Shown piece by piece: positions 1 through 12,239 of a stretch of 64,000 nt of DNA. Under the pieces are notes generated by a model. The model did not search any database. It was not told the DNA's origin and saw only the letters and a list, made by a program, of their open reading frames with translations. Numbering within the stretch: the stretch's first letter is position 1; each line of letters opens with the position of its first letter. The DNA comes from Timema cristinae. Taxonomy: Eukaryota; Arthropoda; Insecta; Phasmatodea; Timematidae. Position numbers and translations under genes: made by a program. The stretch lies in NCBI GenBank assembly GCA_039000515.1, contig JBCFYV010011135.1:21602927-21666926 (forward strand), read 5' to 3'.

Positions 1-3000
1 AATTTTTTATCCGATCGTAACATGTGAAATCTCATTTAGCGGGTAATTCCTAGGCCTTCCCATTACTTGGGAAATTTTTATATGTAAAATTGATATTTTT
101 AGAGTTATTTTGAATATTTGTGATGTGTCTGGCAATTTTGTGGGACTGCACAAGACACCATATAATCTTTTATATTATCGAGTCTTGTGAATTTTTTTAT
201 GTACGTAAATCCGATCCCTTCATTTTACCGTGTATGTTGATTACAGAAGTGCCAGTGAAGCTAAATTTTTTATCCGATCGTAACATGTAATCCCTTTTTA
301 AGTATGTTATTCCAGGGACTTCGTTTTACATAAGGAATTTTTTATATGAAAAATCGATATTTTTAGAGTTATTTTGAATGTTTGTGTAGTGTGTCCGGCA
401 ATTTGGTAGTATTGAAGTGCACGAGACAACATTTAAATTACACTTTTCTATCGGATCATGTTTTGTGATTTTTTTTAATGTGTATGTTTACCATATATGT
501 TGGCTACAGAAGAGCCGGTAACAACTTAGTTTTTTATTCGATCAAAACATTTAAGCTTTCTTTAAGTAGGTAATTCCAGGGCCTTCCTTATAGTTGGGGA
601 ATTTTTATAAGAAAAATCAATAGTTTTAGAGTTATTTAGAATATTCGTGATTTTTCCACCAATCTTGTAATATTAAAGTGCATAAGAGACCATCTAATCT
701 CCTATCTTTTCGGGTCTTGTGAACTTTTTTAATGTATGTAAATCCGAGCCTTCCTTTTATTATATATGTGGATTACATAAAAACCCATAAAAGCTAAATT
801 TTTGTCCGATCGTAACATGTGAAATCTCATTTAGCGGGTAATTCCTAGGCCTTCCCATTACTTGGGAAATTTTTATATGAAAAATTGATATTTTTGAGTT
901 ATTTTGAATATTTGTGATTGTGTCTGGCAATTTTGTGGCACTGCACAAGACACCATATAATCTTTTATATTATCAAGTCTTGTGAATTTTTTTTTGTACG
1001 TAAAACCGAGCCCTTCATTTTACCATGTATGTTGACTACGGAAGAGCCAGTGAAGCTAAATTTTTTATCCGATCGTAACATGTAATCTCTTTTTAAGTAG
1101 GTTATTCCAGGGACTTCGTTTTACATAAGGAATTTTTATATGAAAAATCGTTATTTTTCGAGGTAATTTGAATGTTTGTGTAGTGTGTCCGGCAATTTGG
1201 TAGTATTGAAGTGCACGAGAAAAACATTTAAATTACACTTTTTTATCGGATCATGATTTGTCATTTTTTTAATGTTTATATTTACCACATATGTTGGCTA
1301 CAGAAGAGCCGGTAACAACTTAGTTTTTTAATCGATCAAAACATTTAATCTTTCTTTAAACAGGTAATTCCAGGGCCTTCCTTATAGTTGGGGAATTTTT
1401 ATATGAAAAATATATAATTTTAGAGTTATTTTGAATATTCGTGATTTTTCCACCAATCTTGTAATATTAAAGTGCATAAGAGACCATTTAATCTCCTATC
1501 TTTTCGGGTCTTGTGAACTTTTTTAATGTATGTAAATCCGAGCCCTTCCTTTTATTATATATGTGGATTACATAAAAACCCATAAAAGCTAAATTTTTTA
1601 TCCGATCGTAACATGTGAAATCTCATTTAGCGGGTAATTCTAAGGCATTCCCATTACTTGGGAAATTTTTATATGAAAAATTGATATTTTTAGAGTTATT
1701 TTTAATATTTGTGATGTGTCTGGCAATTTTGTGGGACTGCACAAGACACCATATAATCTTTTATATTATCGAGTCTTGTGAATTTTTTTATGTACGTAAA
1801 TCCGAGCCCTTCATTTTACCATGTATGTTGTCTACGGAAGAGCCAGTGAAGCTTAATTTTTTATCCGATCGTAACATGTAATCTCTTTTTAAGTAGGTTA
1901 TTCCATGGACTTCGTTTTACATAAGGAATTTTTATATGAAAAATCGATATTGTTAGAGTTATTTTGAATGTTTGTGTAGTGTGTCCGGCAATTTGGTAGT
2001 ATTGAAGTGCACGAGACAACATTTAAATTACACTTTTCTATCGGATCATGTTTTGTGATTTTTTTTAATGTTTATGTTTACCATATATGTTGGCTACAGA
2101 AGAGCCGGTAACAACTTAGTTTTTTATTCGATCAAAACATTTAAGCTTTCTTTAAGTAGGTAATTCCAGGGTCTTCCTTATAGTTGGGGAATTTTTATAT
2201 GATAAATCAATAGTTTTAGAGTTATTTTGAATATTCGTGATTTTTCCACCAATCTTGTAATATTGAAGTGCATAAGAGACCATCTAATCTCCTATCTTTT
2301 GGGGTCTTGTGAACTTTTTTAATGTATGTAAATCCGAGCCCTTCCTTTTATTATATATGTGGATTACATAAAAACCCATAAAAGCTAAATTTTTTATCCG
2401 ATCGTAACATGTGAAATCTCATTTAGCGGGTAATTCTAAGGCCTTCCCATTACTTGGGAAATTTTTATATGAAAAATTGATATTTTTAGAGTTATTTTGA
2501 ATATTTGTGATGTGTCTGGCAATTTTGTGGGACTGCACAAGACACCATATAATCTTTTATATTATCGAGTCTTGTGAATTTTTTTATGTACGTAAATCCG
2601 ATCCCTTCATTTTACCGTGTATGTTGATTACAGAAGTGCCAGTGAAGCTAAATTTTTTATCCGATCGTAACATGTAATCCCTTTTTAAGTATGTTATTCC
2701 AGGGACTTCGTTTTACATAAGGAATTTTTATATGAAAAATCGATATTTTTAGAGTTATTTTGAATGTTTGTGTAGTGTGTCCGGCAATTTGGTAGTATTG
2801 AAGTGCACGAGACAACATTTAAATTACACTTTTCTATCGGATCATGTTTTGTGATTTTTTTAAATGTTTATGTTTACCATATATGTTGGCTACAGAAGAG
2901 CCGGTAACAACATAGTTTTTTATTCGATCAAAACATTTAAGCTTTCTTTAAGTAGGTAATTCCAGGGCCTTCCTTATAGTTGGGGAATTTTTAAATGATA

Positions 3001-3112
3001 AATCAATAGTTTTAGAGTTATTTTGAATATTCATGATTTTCCCACCAATCTTGTAATATTGAAGTGCATAAGAGACCATCTAATCTCCTATCTGTTCGGG
3101 TCTTGTGAATTT
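1..3112. repeat. Satellite array with 796-bp higher-order repeat
   Basis: The motif CATGTGAAATCTCATTTAGC recurs at 21, 816, 1612 and 2408, giving a period of 795-796 bp. Inside each period are three related monomers of about 265 bp. Each begins near a TTTTTTATCCGATCGTAACA-like block and contains the TTATTTTGAAT and ACTTGTGAAT-type segments, but the three types differ from one another far more than equivalent monomers do between periods. This is the organisation of a higher-order satellite: about 12 monomers, four trimers, the last cut short near 3112. The array runs off the left edge of the window. Open frames inside it are chance products. Confidence 0.93.
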
Positions 3113-3906
3113 AAAATGAAAACGGGATGAAATTTACCAAAAACGCAAAGAATGAGTGTTAAAAAAATTGTGCAGCTATTATTTTTATCCGGGCGCACAA
3201 GTGGTTGTTGCTAAATAACGCTAATATACTATCTTATTAACGCAACATTAGGCTATAGTTTTTAAATGTGGTCAACTATCATAAGTATATTATTGACAGT
3301 AAAATATTATCGCTATCCATTATACTGGACAAAATTGTATTATTATATTTTTGCTTTGGCATGGATTATATCTTACTTAAACAAATTTAACAAATAACTA
3401 TAGCTACTATACTATCGATGTAAATAATATATGTTATTGATACAATCGGGCACTAACCAGGACTAACGTAGCACAAACGATGGGCGTTTTCAAAAATTGA
3501 TTATCTCTATTATCTCTTATAGTGGGTGGCCAGGGAGATATCTCCCTAGCCACCCATAAAGAATCGTGAATAATTTCTGTAAATTTACAGCACTAACGAT
3601 GAAAATCAGGCACTAACCAGCACTAACGTAGCACAAACGATGGGCGTTTTCAAAAACCGGGTGGCTAAAAGTCGGGTGGCCAGGGAGACACACATAAAAG
3701 CTACCCGAGTGTTTTCTGCGTCCTTGAGCAAAGTAGGGGGGTCAACTCCCTGTCAACGAGTCAACAGCTCTTGTTCTTGACACTACGTTAGGTTGGGGGG
3801 GGGGGGGAGAGTGTAAAGAGGGGATTTCACACAGGACTACAAATCCCTTTTCAAAACTTACTTGAGTCTCCATTGACAAACGAAGACTTTAATAGAAATG
3901 TGGTGT
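3113..3906. other. Gene-free spacer with a short duplication and a palindrome
   Basis: No coding sequence was recognised. A segment of about 50 bp containing CTAACGTAGCACAAACGATG occurs twice in direct orientation, near 3458 and 3618. Between the copies, at about 3524-3556, lies an inverted repeat (GGGTGGCCAGGGAGAT followed by its near complement), and GGGTGGC blocks recur near 3659-3690. A run of 12 G sits near 3797. The duplicated GGGTGGC ends could be termini of a small unknown transposon. Confidence 0.6.
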
Positions 3907-4168
3907 GACCTGGTGGTCTAGGGGTAAGGTGTCAGACTTCTATGCTGGCGGCCGGGGTTCAATCCTCGGTCCCGGCACAGATTTATCTGATTACCAAACC
4001 CTTCCTACACCTCTGACAAGACATCTTGTGAATGTGAGGGATGCCAGGTCTCCACCGTGGTTCGGATTCCACGTTAAACTGTAGGTCCTTCATTTCATCT
4101 CACAATCACCCTACCATTACACATTAGCGTAAGTGCGTATAACCCGAATGGGTAGTAAGACGCGGTGC

Positions 4169-4200
<32 letters not shown>

Positions 4201-4201
4201 G
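3907..4201 (+). mobile_element. SINE-A copy (tRNA-derived, (AAT)n tail)
   Basis: Full-length copy. The head holds pol III promoter boxes: A box TGGTCTAGGGGTAAGG and B box GGGTTCAATCC. It resembles a Glu- or Asp-type tRNA. The body contains CCACCGTGGTTCGGATTCCA, and the end is the shared tail GCGTATAACCCGAATGGGTA plus (AAT)n. Many copies occur in this window. Confidence 0.9.
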
Positions 4202-4433
4202 AAAAATAGGGTAGAGCACCCAAGACTCAAGAAAAAGGGTTTTACCATACATTTGGTAAACTTGGCGATTCTAATGCCTTTCCTAACAAATTATCACCCA
4301 TAACAATGTTTATATAAAATATTCAAACATAACGGCTCATCACAATTCAATATGATTGTCTCTGCCAATAACGATAATAGAGAATATCTGAACCTAACAG
4401 CTGAGAGCAATTTTATATAATCATCTCTGTCAA

Positions 4434-4695
4434 TAAACGCCATTTAATGTTAGTTCAATTTAACAAACAAGCGAACTATATGTTGATTAGACGTATCACT
4501 AACGCCATTAAATATTAACTTTAGTTTAACCAATAAGAAACCTTTACGTTGACTAGACGTATCAATAAACATAATTAAATATAACTATAAATATAACAAA
4601 TATGAAAACTACATGTTGGCCAGACGTATCTATAAACGACATTAAATATTAATTTTAGTATAACAAATAAGAGAATCATATTTTTAGTTTAGTCA
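4434..4695. repeat. Diverged 66-bp tandem repeat, 4 copies
   Basis: Four degenerate units start near 4434, 4500, 4565 and 4633. Each runs from TAAACG-CATTAAAT through TTTAACAAATAAG to CTAGACGTATC. Spacing is 65-68 bp. No function is apparent. The surrounding stretch 4202-5454 is AT-rich and shows no gene. Confidence 0.7.
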
Positions 4696-5456
4696 GTGCA
4701 CCAGAAGCCCAAAATTCAGCAAACTAATCAACGTAAATTAATTAATAGCAAGCTAATGGTTAGAGCGCACCGGTAAAAACCCTACATATTTACAATAACA
4801 TATACTCGCAACAATTCTACGATATATTTCCAAAGCCCCAAAGAAATAATATATTCATTTTTAAAGTTAATTCCAAACGACAATTTTGTCAAGTGAAACC
4901 CCCCCATAATGATATTGAAACTGAATTTTGAAGTTCATGCCCTAGAGAAGATTTAAGTCAGAGTCCTCACTTTATAAATGCCGGTGTTACAATGAGTAAA
5001 TAGTCTAAAGTTACAAGCCATTTTATAGCACACAAACTCGAGCAAATTCACAGAGAGGGGGAAGCTGGGTGGAGAAAAACAAACAAAAGAAGGGAGGTGA
5101 GCAGCGCTCTGGTGGGGGAAACGGTGACGCTGAGAACTATCAAAAGTGATAGTAAACTTCCACAGCCGGAACCAGAAACTGCCCTGGTAAAACTCAGTCT
5201 TTGTTTATTGCAGGCGTGGAAACCATCACGAGCGGGGTGTTGAGTCCGGCCTCGCTTCAGTTCGCGTTTTACTTCCCTTGATGGAGAATGTCGTTACGTG
5301 TGAGCTCCGGAGTGCCCCATTCAGCAAGGCGGCGGTGAGTACAGCCCCATGTTACGGACCATTTTACAGTTTGTTTCTTCTTAGGCGTGACTTTGTTTCT
5401 TCTTCGGTGTAACATCGTTACAGAATGTGGCAACCGTCCATGTTGATAATAAGCTA

Positions 5457-5691
5457 CAGTAGCCCCCATGGCTTCTTTGGTGCTGACTGACAGCTCACAA
5501 CTGACTTCTGACAGTCAACATTTAGGTATATACCTAAATTTTAACCGTCAAAAGTGACAGCGGCTAAAGACATGTTTTTGAATATCATATGGTTCTGCGT
5601 AGGGATACATAATTTGGTCTGGTAACTTTTCAAATCTTTTAGCTGTCATCTGTGAACTTAGTCAGCACCAAAGAATCCATGGGGGCTATTG
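5457..5691. mobile_element. TA-flanked MITE, copy 1
   Basis: The element starts CAGTAGCCCCCATGGCTTCT and ends with the inverted form (ATCCATGGGGGCTATTG). It is flanked by TA on both sides. The termini and TA target site match the Tc1/mariner superfamily rule. It is about 235 bp with no coding capacity. The subterminal segment CTTCTGACAGTC also recurs inverted, so the whole element can fold. A second copy lies at 10437-10651. Confidence 0.85.
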
Positions 5692-5994
5692 TAAAATAAC
5701 GGACCACAAGATTTCTGACGCACTTGAAGATAGGAGTTAAGGGAATGTTGGTCAAAGGCATGGATATTCCGGCTCTTGATTTTAAGTTAAATTTCTACGA
5801 GTTTCTCTTACATCAATGACTCAAGATGTCCTCAAAGAAAGAAAGAAAGAAAGCAGGTGGTTTCAAGTCTGTGAAGCGTGGTGACCAGCTATTTGGTCAT
5901 ACTATGCCAATTCAACAATAATAAAACGTGGTGGAAAGCTTTTGACGGTCTTTCATATTGAAGTGTGCAAGAGCTCCATCGGGCAATTATTACA

Positions 5995-6205
5995 TGCACT
6001 GCACCGACCTAGGGGGTGTTGCGGTAAGGTGCTCACCTCAGGACCCAATGTTTGTTGGTTCAAACCCCGAGGATGTTGACGGATCTTTCTCAAGTGATAA
6101 ACATTCCTGGCACAACATCTTACGGAGATAATGTCATTCAATCCCATGTCGATTGTGACATACAAAAGAACCCAGAAAACTACATGAAAATATCTCCTAC
6201 GAGAT
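5995..6205 (+). mobile_element. SINE-C copy (tRNA-like head)
   Basis: A tRNA-like head with GTGTTGCGGTAAGGTGCTC (A-box-like) and TTGGTTCAAACCCCG (B box) is followed by a body with CCCATGTCGATTGTG. The same body recurs at about 46560-46770, which supports a dispersed family. A GAAA microsatellite lies just upstream at about 5837-5855. Confidence 0.6.
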
Positions 6206-6612
6206 AAATTAATAGGCCCTTTTCACTGTCATCTATAGAAAATTCTTTTGTGCCGAGATTAAGAGTCGGTTTAAAATAAATGAAATTTAAATACCACAAA
6301 TAAGTAAATATACATATACTTTGACGTACATCCAAGCTCACATCTTACACAGATCTTCTGTAAGTTGTCCAAAAACAGCTTATAAGTGTTGCCATTCAAA
6401 CAGGTCGGCAAAATGTAATGTCTAAAGAAGCTGTCCCCAACATTACCAACCCATACGTGAACAGTAAAAGTTTGTTGACGTTCAAAACTTGAATGTGGAT
6501 TTTCCTCGTCCTACAAGTGAGTTTGCGTCTATTGAAAGGCTGTTGCTTATGAAAGTAGCCTAACCAGACAACAGAACGGTGCGAGAGAAGTAAATATTAT
6601 CAGCGTGCGAAT

Positions 6613-7062
6613 TCACCCATTGGCTGTAAATAAGTTACTCCCATCTCTTGTACTTGCTAAGAATAATAAGGAAGCAGTAATGGTTCGTTTAGAACCCTCC
6701 ACACGGTTGCTTCTCTGGGGGTCCATTGTGCAAGTAATTGTATTTGTGCAGTTCAATGGTGCCTCGAAGATGTGTTCCCATACATCTTGTTCAAACGCGG
6801 CTTCTCTGAAGTTTAGCGTGACGCCTGTTTCATGCCTGTTCACTACGAATGTACCTGTTTCGCGCAATCGATTGTTGACAGCAGTGAACATTTGGTGTCG
6901 AGGATTGCTTCTGTTTGGATATTTCTCTTCATACATACTTTCTGCCACCAGTGCCTTGTCTTCATCTGTACCGTGAATACAAAGCATGTCTGCCATTTCA
7001 TGAGGTGTGTAGCCACCCTCTGATGTTAAAAGACAACGATGCAATTTCCCTCTGCTCTTCAC
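6613..7062 (-). pseudogene. DUF4817-like transposon-associated ORF, fragment
   Basis: A 149-codon frame on the minus strand. Residues 18-70 or so read like the DUF4817 N-terminal helix-turn-helix domain common in arthropod transposon-linked proteins: YTPHEMADMLCIHGT, then YEEKYPNRSNPRHQMFTAV, then RLRETGTF. The frame after about residue 75 (AFEQDVWEHIFEAPLN onward) no longer matches the expected DNA-binding and transposase region and stops soon after, so the copy is probably frameshifted or truncated. No splice partner, promoter or intact catalytic domain was found. The family call rests on motif recall, not a search. It could also be a domesticated short protein, but decay is more likely. 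Confidence 0.6.
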
Positions 7063-8694
7063 GCCACTATTGTGTGTGTGTGTGTTTCAACGGAAAAAAT
7101 GGTGGAGGTGATTGTTTTTATTTTTCCATGGAGTGGTGGATGTGTTGCCTACCCTTCAGATGTATATAGCAACAACTTTGACGTCCCGTAGCGTCACTAC
7201 TTGTCGTTGTTGACCCCACGTCCAATACGTGGAAATACTGGTCTTGTCATTCCATACACCCTATATAATTATTTTCGTGAAGTTCTGATTAACACTGTAT
7301 ATTTCATATTCCACATTATATATATATATTAGTGAAATTTAGCCAGAAAAAACTGCATTGAATGTTATCTATACACTTACAAAAAAGCTTAAGGCTGGAT
7401 GCTGACCTAAATTATCTTTTAGGCTACATGTTTAGAATAAAATTGGGCCCAATTTTCTTCCTGAATCTAAAAGTGATAATTTGCTCCATTCACATAGATT
7501 TCACCCAAAATTAAATATACGCAGTAGATTGCTAATGTATTCTTAATTGAAACCATATAAAACATTTAAATGAAATAAAATAAAGAAAAATATATTTATC
7601 AAGAAATTTCCATTTATTAGTGAACCGATAGATAAAAAAAAGTTCATCCTTATATAAAAAAATAGCTTAAATATATTTAATACTAGCAACCCAAATGGTG
7701 TTGCCCAAGATTCATTAAAAAAAATTGTTTAAAATGACTTTGTTAACAAGCTAATTAAAAATTTATAAATCTGGCTTCGATGTGCATTCGGACCCCCTCC
7801 GTCCACGTATGTTAAAAATTTCCGTTCTCCGAGTTCCGTAGATTTGGCTGGCGATTACACACAAGCACGCGCACATACACATTCACATACACATTCACAT
7901 ACACATTCACATTCACATACACATTCACATACACATATACATACACACACATACACACACACTTCCTTTTATTATTATAGATTTCTATAGCTTTTATTAA
8001 GTCCATGCTTATAACAAAGGCCGTTAAATATCATCTCGAACTCATAATGAGAGATTACTGATTTATAAGAATGTTAATTGTATCAACATATAGAGAAAAT
8101 GACAATAATAATTAAATGCAATATTTTTGGATTAAATTACCTATAATGCAACCGCACACTCCTTGAACAAGACTGGAATTCTATAGTAACGAATGTCATT
8201 GAAAGTAAAAAAAAAATATATTTTGGTTATATCTGTGGCTTTTTTTTTTAATTGTAATTTAAAATCAAAGTTATTTAAAATAATATTGGTTCACCTAACA
8301 AGTAGAAGAAGTGACGATTACAATTAAACACAAAGTTAAATAGGGAAGTTTTGGAAAGGATGAAACCTAAGAGAAATAAATAAGTTTTAACAAATCAGTT
8401 TAATTAAATGTAAACAAGATAAAATTGAATCACATATATATATTTAAATACATTATTGATCAAACAGTCCATTGATATTAAAGATAGCTTTATTCAGTTA
8501 CAATGATCGTAAACTTAATGATAAGCTGGAATAGAAATAGTTTAGTAACTCTTAAAATGAGGATCAACTCTCATTCTCTTACTAAGGATCATATGCCTCA
8601 ACATATCGACATTTTAACATAGACAAACTAATAATATATGGGTAAACCACATTGCATGTTGATAATCCGTATCTAGATCTTAAACAACTATTTC
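7063..8694. other. AT-rich spacer, no gene seen
   Basis: Contains a short (GT)n near 7074, a microsatellite at 7862-7962 and long AT-rich stretches. No conserved protein, RNA or element ends were recognised. Confidence 0.6.
7862..7962. repeat. CACATA/CACATT microsatellite
   Basis: About 100 bp of interleaved CACATACACATT units, passing into (CA)n. Open frames across it are artefacts of the repeat. Confidence 0.9.
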
Positions 8695-8952
8695 TGACCC
8701 GCCTCTGTGGCGTAGTTGGCTAACGCGCTAGTCATGTTGAGCCCGACTGCTGAGGACGGGGAGATCGAGGTTCGAATCTTGGTCGGGTGAACTGGGTGAG
8801 GTTTTTCCTAAATGGTTTTCCACTATCCCTCCACACAAATGCGGGTTCACTTCCTTTAATTCAACCTTCACAATTCCTAATCCATTAGCGTAATTAGTAC
8901 TTAAGCGTATAACCCGAACGGGTAGTAAGACGCGGTGCTAAATAATAATAAT
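8695..8952 (+). mobile_element. SINE-B copy with target-site duplication
   Basis: Second tRNA-SINE family. A box GGCGTAGTTGGCTAACGC, B box GAGGTTCGAATCTTGG, then a body with AATGGTTTTCCACT, ending in the same GCGTATAACCCGAACGGGTA tail and AAT repeats as SINE-A. It is flanked by a 9-bp duplication AACTATTTC at 8686-8694 and 8953-8961. Confidence 0.9.
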
Positions 8953-9308
8953 AACTATTTCAAATTGCTTCAGATATTGATCTGCATGAAATATATCGCA
9001 GTTAAGTTTAGAATATCCATTTTGATTTTATTTTAAATCGAAAACTTTGTTTAAAGTAAAGAATATTTAAAAAAATCATAACACTTCATAGGGATGTCAA
9101 ACCCGCCATCAACATACAGTTTTTTATCATCTTTAATCTGGATATTTGTACTAACATAATTGCATAAATATTTAACAAGGCCTAGCTTGTTTTAGATATT
9201 GGCGAAAAGGTTTTTACAATATTTGGCCCCAAAATAATTACTTTATTTGAATCTCTTCCCTTAGACAGCTATTAATTCTCAACCAATTTAATAGATATAC
9301 CATCATAT

Positions 9309-10133
9309 CTATTGAACAACACGTCTACTCTTGATACAGAGGCACTTTGAAAGAAAATATATCGCTTGTTTGAAGAACGCTTCAGCAAACTGCTGAAGTT
9401 TAGAGTATTTTTTTAACTGAATGGTTTGAACAAGTGCCATTCCATTAATAATACAAGCCTTGTTGTTATTATGAGTACTTAAAATATCTTCTAGTTTTAG
9501 ATTGGGTTTACAAGAATGATTATTTTCTATTTCATTCAACAAACTTGATTCTTACCTTTTATGATAAAAACGGATTTTGTCAAAAATATATTTTGGAAAT
9601 CCTATTAATTCAAGGGATGTTAAGCTACGCAAATCAAATCCAAACAGGCCTGCTAACAAAACTAACTTCTGCACTTCAACTATTTATAAAGTGTTGTCTG
9701 ATGATTTACTTTACTGTCTTACTTCGTTTAAGGTGATTAATTAAGATTAAGAACCTCCGTCTTTTTATTGGTTCCGATACGCTTTTTTCTCGAAATCAAG
9801 CGCTCTCCTTCAAATTAGTTTATCACTTGTTCTCCATTATGTTTTACTGGAAGTAAACATTGTTTGTAAACGGTTGTCTAAGCAAATGAACCAGTATAAA
9901 TATTTATATAAGACAATTTTTTTTTCAGGATTGTTTTCGAATGGATTATACTGAGCCAAAAGATCAACTAGGCATAGGATATTTTCTTCCTCTTTATTAA
10001 TCTTAGTCTGGTTCCACTCATTGTGAAATGAAGCATCTGTATTGCCAGTAGCATCCAGCTCATAATCAATAAACCTCCATAAAGTCTGATGGATCGGATT
10101 TTTAAAAGGATACAGGAGCAGCCACCTATGCAT
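9309..10133 (-). pseudogene. Decayed ORF pair, possible relic of one dispersed insect gene family
   Basis: Two minus-strand frames lie in order: 10133-9837 (98 codons, starts MHRWLLLYPF, contains YNPFENN) and 9542-9309 (77 codons, contains LEDILSTHNN and IINGMALVQTI). The order and the motifs (RW near the start, a NPFE segment, then a GMALVQ segment) remind me of a family of long uncharacterised proteins found in many invertebrate genomes. Stops and a frame change between the parts suggest a dead copy. The family resemblance is from memory and weak. The frames could be chance. Confidence 0.3.
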
Positions 10134-10436
10134 AGCGTCCTTACTTTTGAATTATTTCAATAAAACTAACCGTCACAGCTGAAAAGCGTATTTGAGATTG
10201 TTCTAACGCCAAATCTCACTCCACAGAATTAAATAATCCAGCTGTGCTTTTCACAGAAAGCATATTATATATATTTTTAAATTGATCAATAATTTCAGCT
10301 GGCCTCTCAGCGGCGCTTTGAATGTTCATAAATGTGTTCGGCTTTAGTTATTACACTAAATCTCCGGAAATGTCACAAAATGAACTATAACACTTGAAAC
10401 TGCGTTTTCTTTTTCGGATAATAACTGATACATATA

Positions 10437-10651
10437 CAGTAGCCCCATGGCTTCTTTGGTGCTAACTGATAGTTCACAGCTGACTTCTGACAGTCAACAT
10501 TTAGTTATATATCTAAATTTTGACTGTCAGAAGTGACAGCTGATAAACACACGTTTTTGCAGATCATCTGGTTCTGCGTAGAGATACGTAATTTGTTATG
10601 GTAACTTTTTTAAAGCTGTCAGTCAGCACCAAAGAAGCCATGGGGCTACTG
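10437..10651. mobile_element. TA-flanked MITE, copy 2
   Basis: Starts CAGTAGCCCCATGGCTTCTT, ends with the inverted sequence (AAGAAGCCATGGGGCTACTG), and is flanked by TA at 10435-10436 and 10652-10653. It is about 215 bp with no ORF. Inverted subterminal blocks (GACTTCTGACAGTC and GACTGTCAGAAGTGACAG) make it hairpin-forming. Same family as 5457-5691. Confidence 0.88.
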
Positions 10652-10918
10652 TAGCTTACTAAAATAAGGCAATGAAATACTCATATCAATTATTGCACGT
10701 TGGCTCAGTTAGTAACACCTTAAAATGATTGAGTAGTGCTTACCCTGGACACCCTTAAAAAATTTAGCTAGTACGCACACGGAGGGTGAACTGTCAACAC
10801 ACCCAGTTGGCAACATGCATTTCAATTGAACCTATCATCCGAGGTGGACAGATCTGGAAAGAAGCTGCGTCCCTTAAACTTTGGAAACGAAATCCCTTCT
10901 AGCACCTGCATTATTTGC

Positions 10919-11510
10919 AACTAGCTTTTACCCGTCGCGGCTTCGCGCGCAATAATTGATAACATCTTTTAATTGTTAACTAAAATGTTTTGGTCATAAA
11001 TAAAACTTTTTTTTTTTCAAATATCTATGCTTTTTTCTCAGTTTTAGCTGTAAATAATTTTGCCGTATTTTAATTTTCACTTTTAAATAATTCATAATAA
11101 AAGAAATATCTCTTATTTAAGTTATCATTTATAAATTTTTGATTTTGATTTTTGATTTTTACCTTCATAATTAGTAAGATAAATAAATAAATGAAATATT
11201 GTTTTCGAAATATATAGCTAAAAAAATCACATTTATTATTTATTAGTATGAAACTACGTCACACTAATTACTATTTACTTTAATTACAAAATATTAAATC
11301 ACAAATTCTTAAATAACATAATTTAAATCACATTATAATCATATATTTATTATTATTTAAAATCAAAGACCGGGAATAGTCCTATATGTTATTCCAGGAC
11401 ATATTCTACCAACGTACAGAGTTTCATTCGAATCCGTTCAGCAGTTTTGGCGTTATTGAGCAACAAACATCCAAACACACAAACTTTCGCATTTATAATA
11501 TTAGTAAGAT
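10919..11510 (+). mobile_element. Non-autonomous interspersed repeat
   Basis: Begins with CTAGCTTTTACCCGTCGCGG and CTTCGCGCGC. Ends with TCCGTTCAGCAGTTTTGGCG and then TTTCGCATTTATAATATTAG. This start and end are typical of a widespread class of short arthropod repeats. The internal part is AT-rich and uncoding. Limits are approximate because no clear target duplication was found. 10652-10918 and 11511-12083 show nothing recognisable apart from AT-rich sequence. Confidence 0.5.
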
Positions 11511-12083
11511 GTTTTGTAATATGTTTAACCTATTTCGCTCTTTAACTGTGTCGTGCGTTCGAATAACAAGTGTTTTAGTCTCTTGTACCAGGTGCTTTAG
11601 ACAAGTTTGGAACAGTTGTAGCCAACGCAATACAAGTTCAAAGGAGTATTTACCGTTTTTCTGTTAAATATAAGGAACTCATCTTTACCCTGAAACCATC
11701 ATATTTGTGTTAATTTGACATATTAATATGTTACGAGGATTAAAATGTGTGGAATCATAGGATCAAGACAAAATGTATACTTTATTAATTAATGCGTAAT
11801 TGTTACAAAACTTTAATGAAAACATATATATTTAATTTAATAATCAAATCAATTATTTAAATTAATTTTGTGCATATATATATGTGTCACAAATTTTTTA
11901 AATATTTATATTTTTCATTTTATTAATTATGGTCTTAAGTAATATATTACAATCGACAAATGTATCTTCACGTTTAAGTTAAAGAAATTAAATTAATACA
12001 ATATCCTCTATTCTTGATTAAATATATTTTATATTAATGAATCTAAATAAAACTTCATTTCACTTTGTTTGAAGTTTGTATTT

Positions 12084-12239
12084 TTATGAGTCTTTCAAAT
12101 ATGTATTTATCCACTTCTTGTAGAGGCTAACTTTGGTGTGAACGTGTGGTGCTATTGACGTCCAACAATCGTCTTTAACCATCCCAACAATTACGCCAAT
12201 TATTTGTCCCTTATATATTACAGGACCACCGGAATCACC
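12084..12239 (-). CDS. Gene A exon 7 (catalytic Ser, C-terminus)
   Basis: Acceptor TGTTTTCCAG, then [15 protein letters not shown], with the stop TAA at 12086-12084. Carries Ser195-equivalent Ser217 and Cys220-equivalent Cys239, and ends YLKDS. Confidence 0.93.
   Translation of the reverse strand, partial: GDSGGPVIYKGQIIGVIVGMVKDDCWTSIAPHVHTKVSLYKKWINTYLKDS

Noticed and set aside
1615..1881. An 88-codon frame inside the satellite
   Set aside because: It changes or breaks in the other copies of the same repeat unit, so there is no constraint on protein.
3907..4000. True tRNA gene at the SINE head
   Set aside because: A and B boxes are present, but the acceptor ends do not pair, and the same head recurs with a long body and AAT tail, so it is a SINE.
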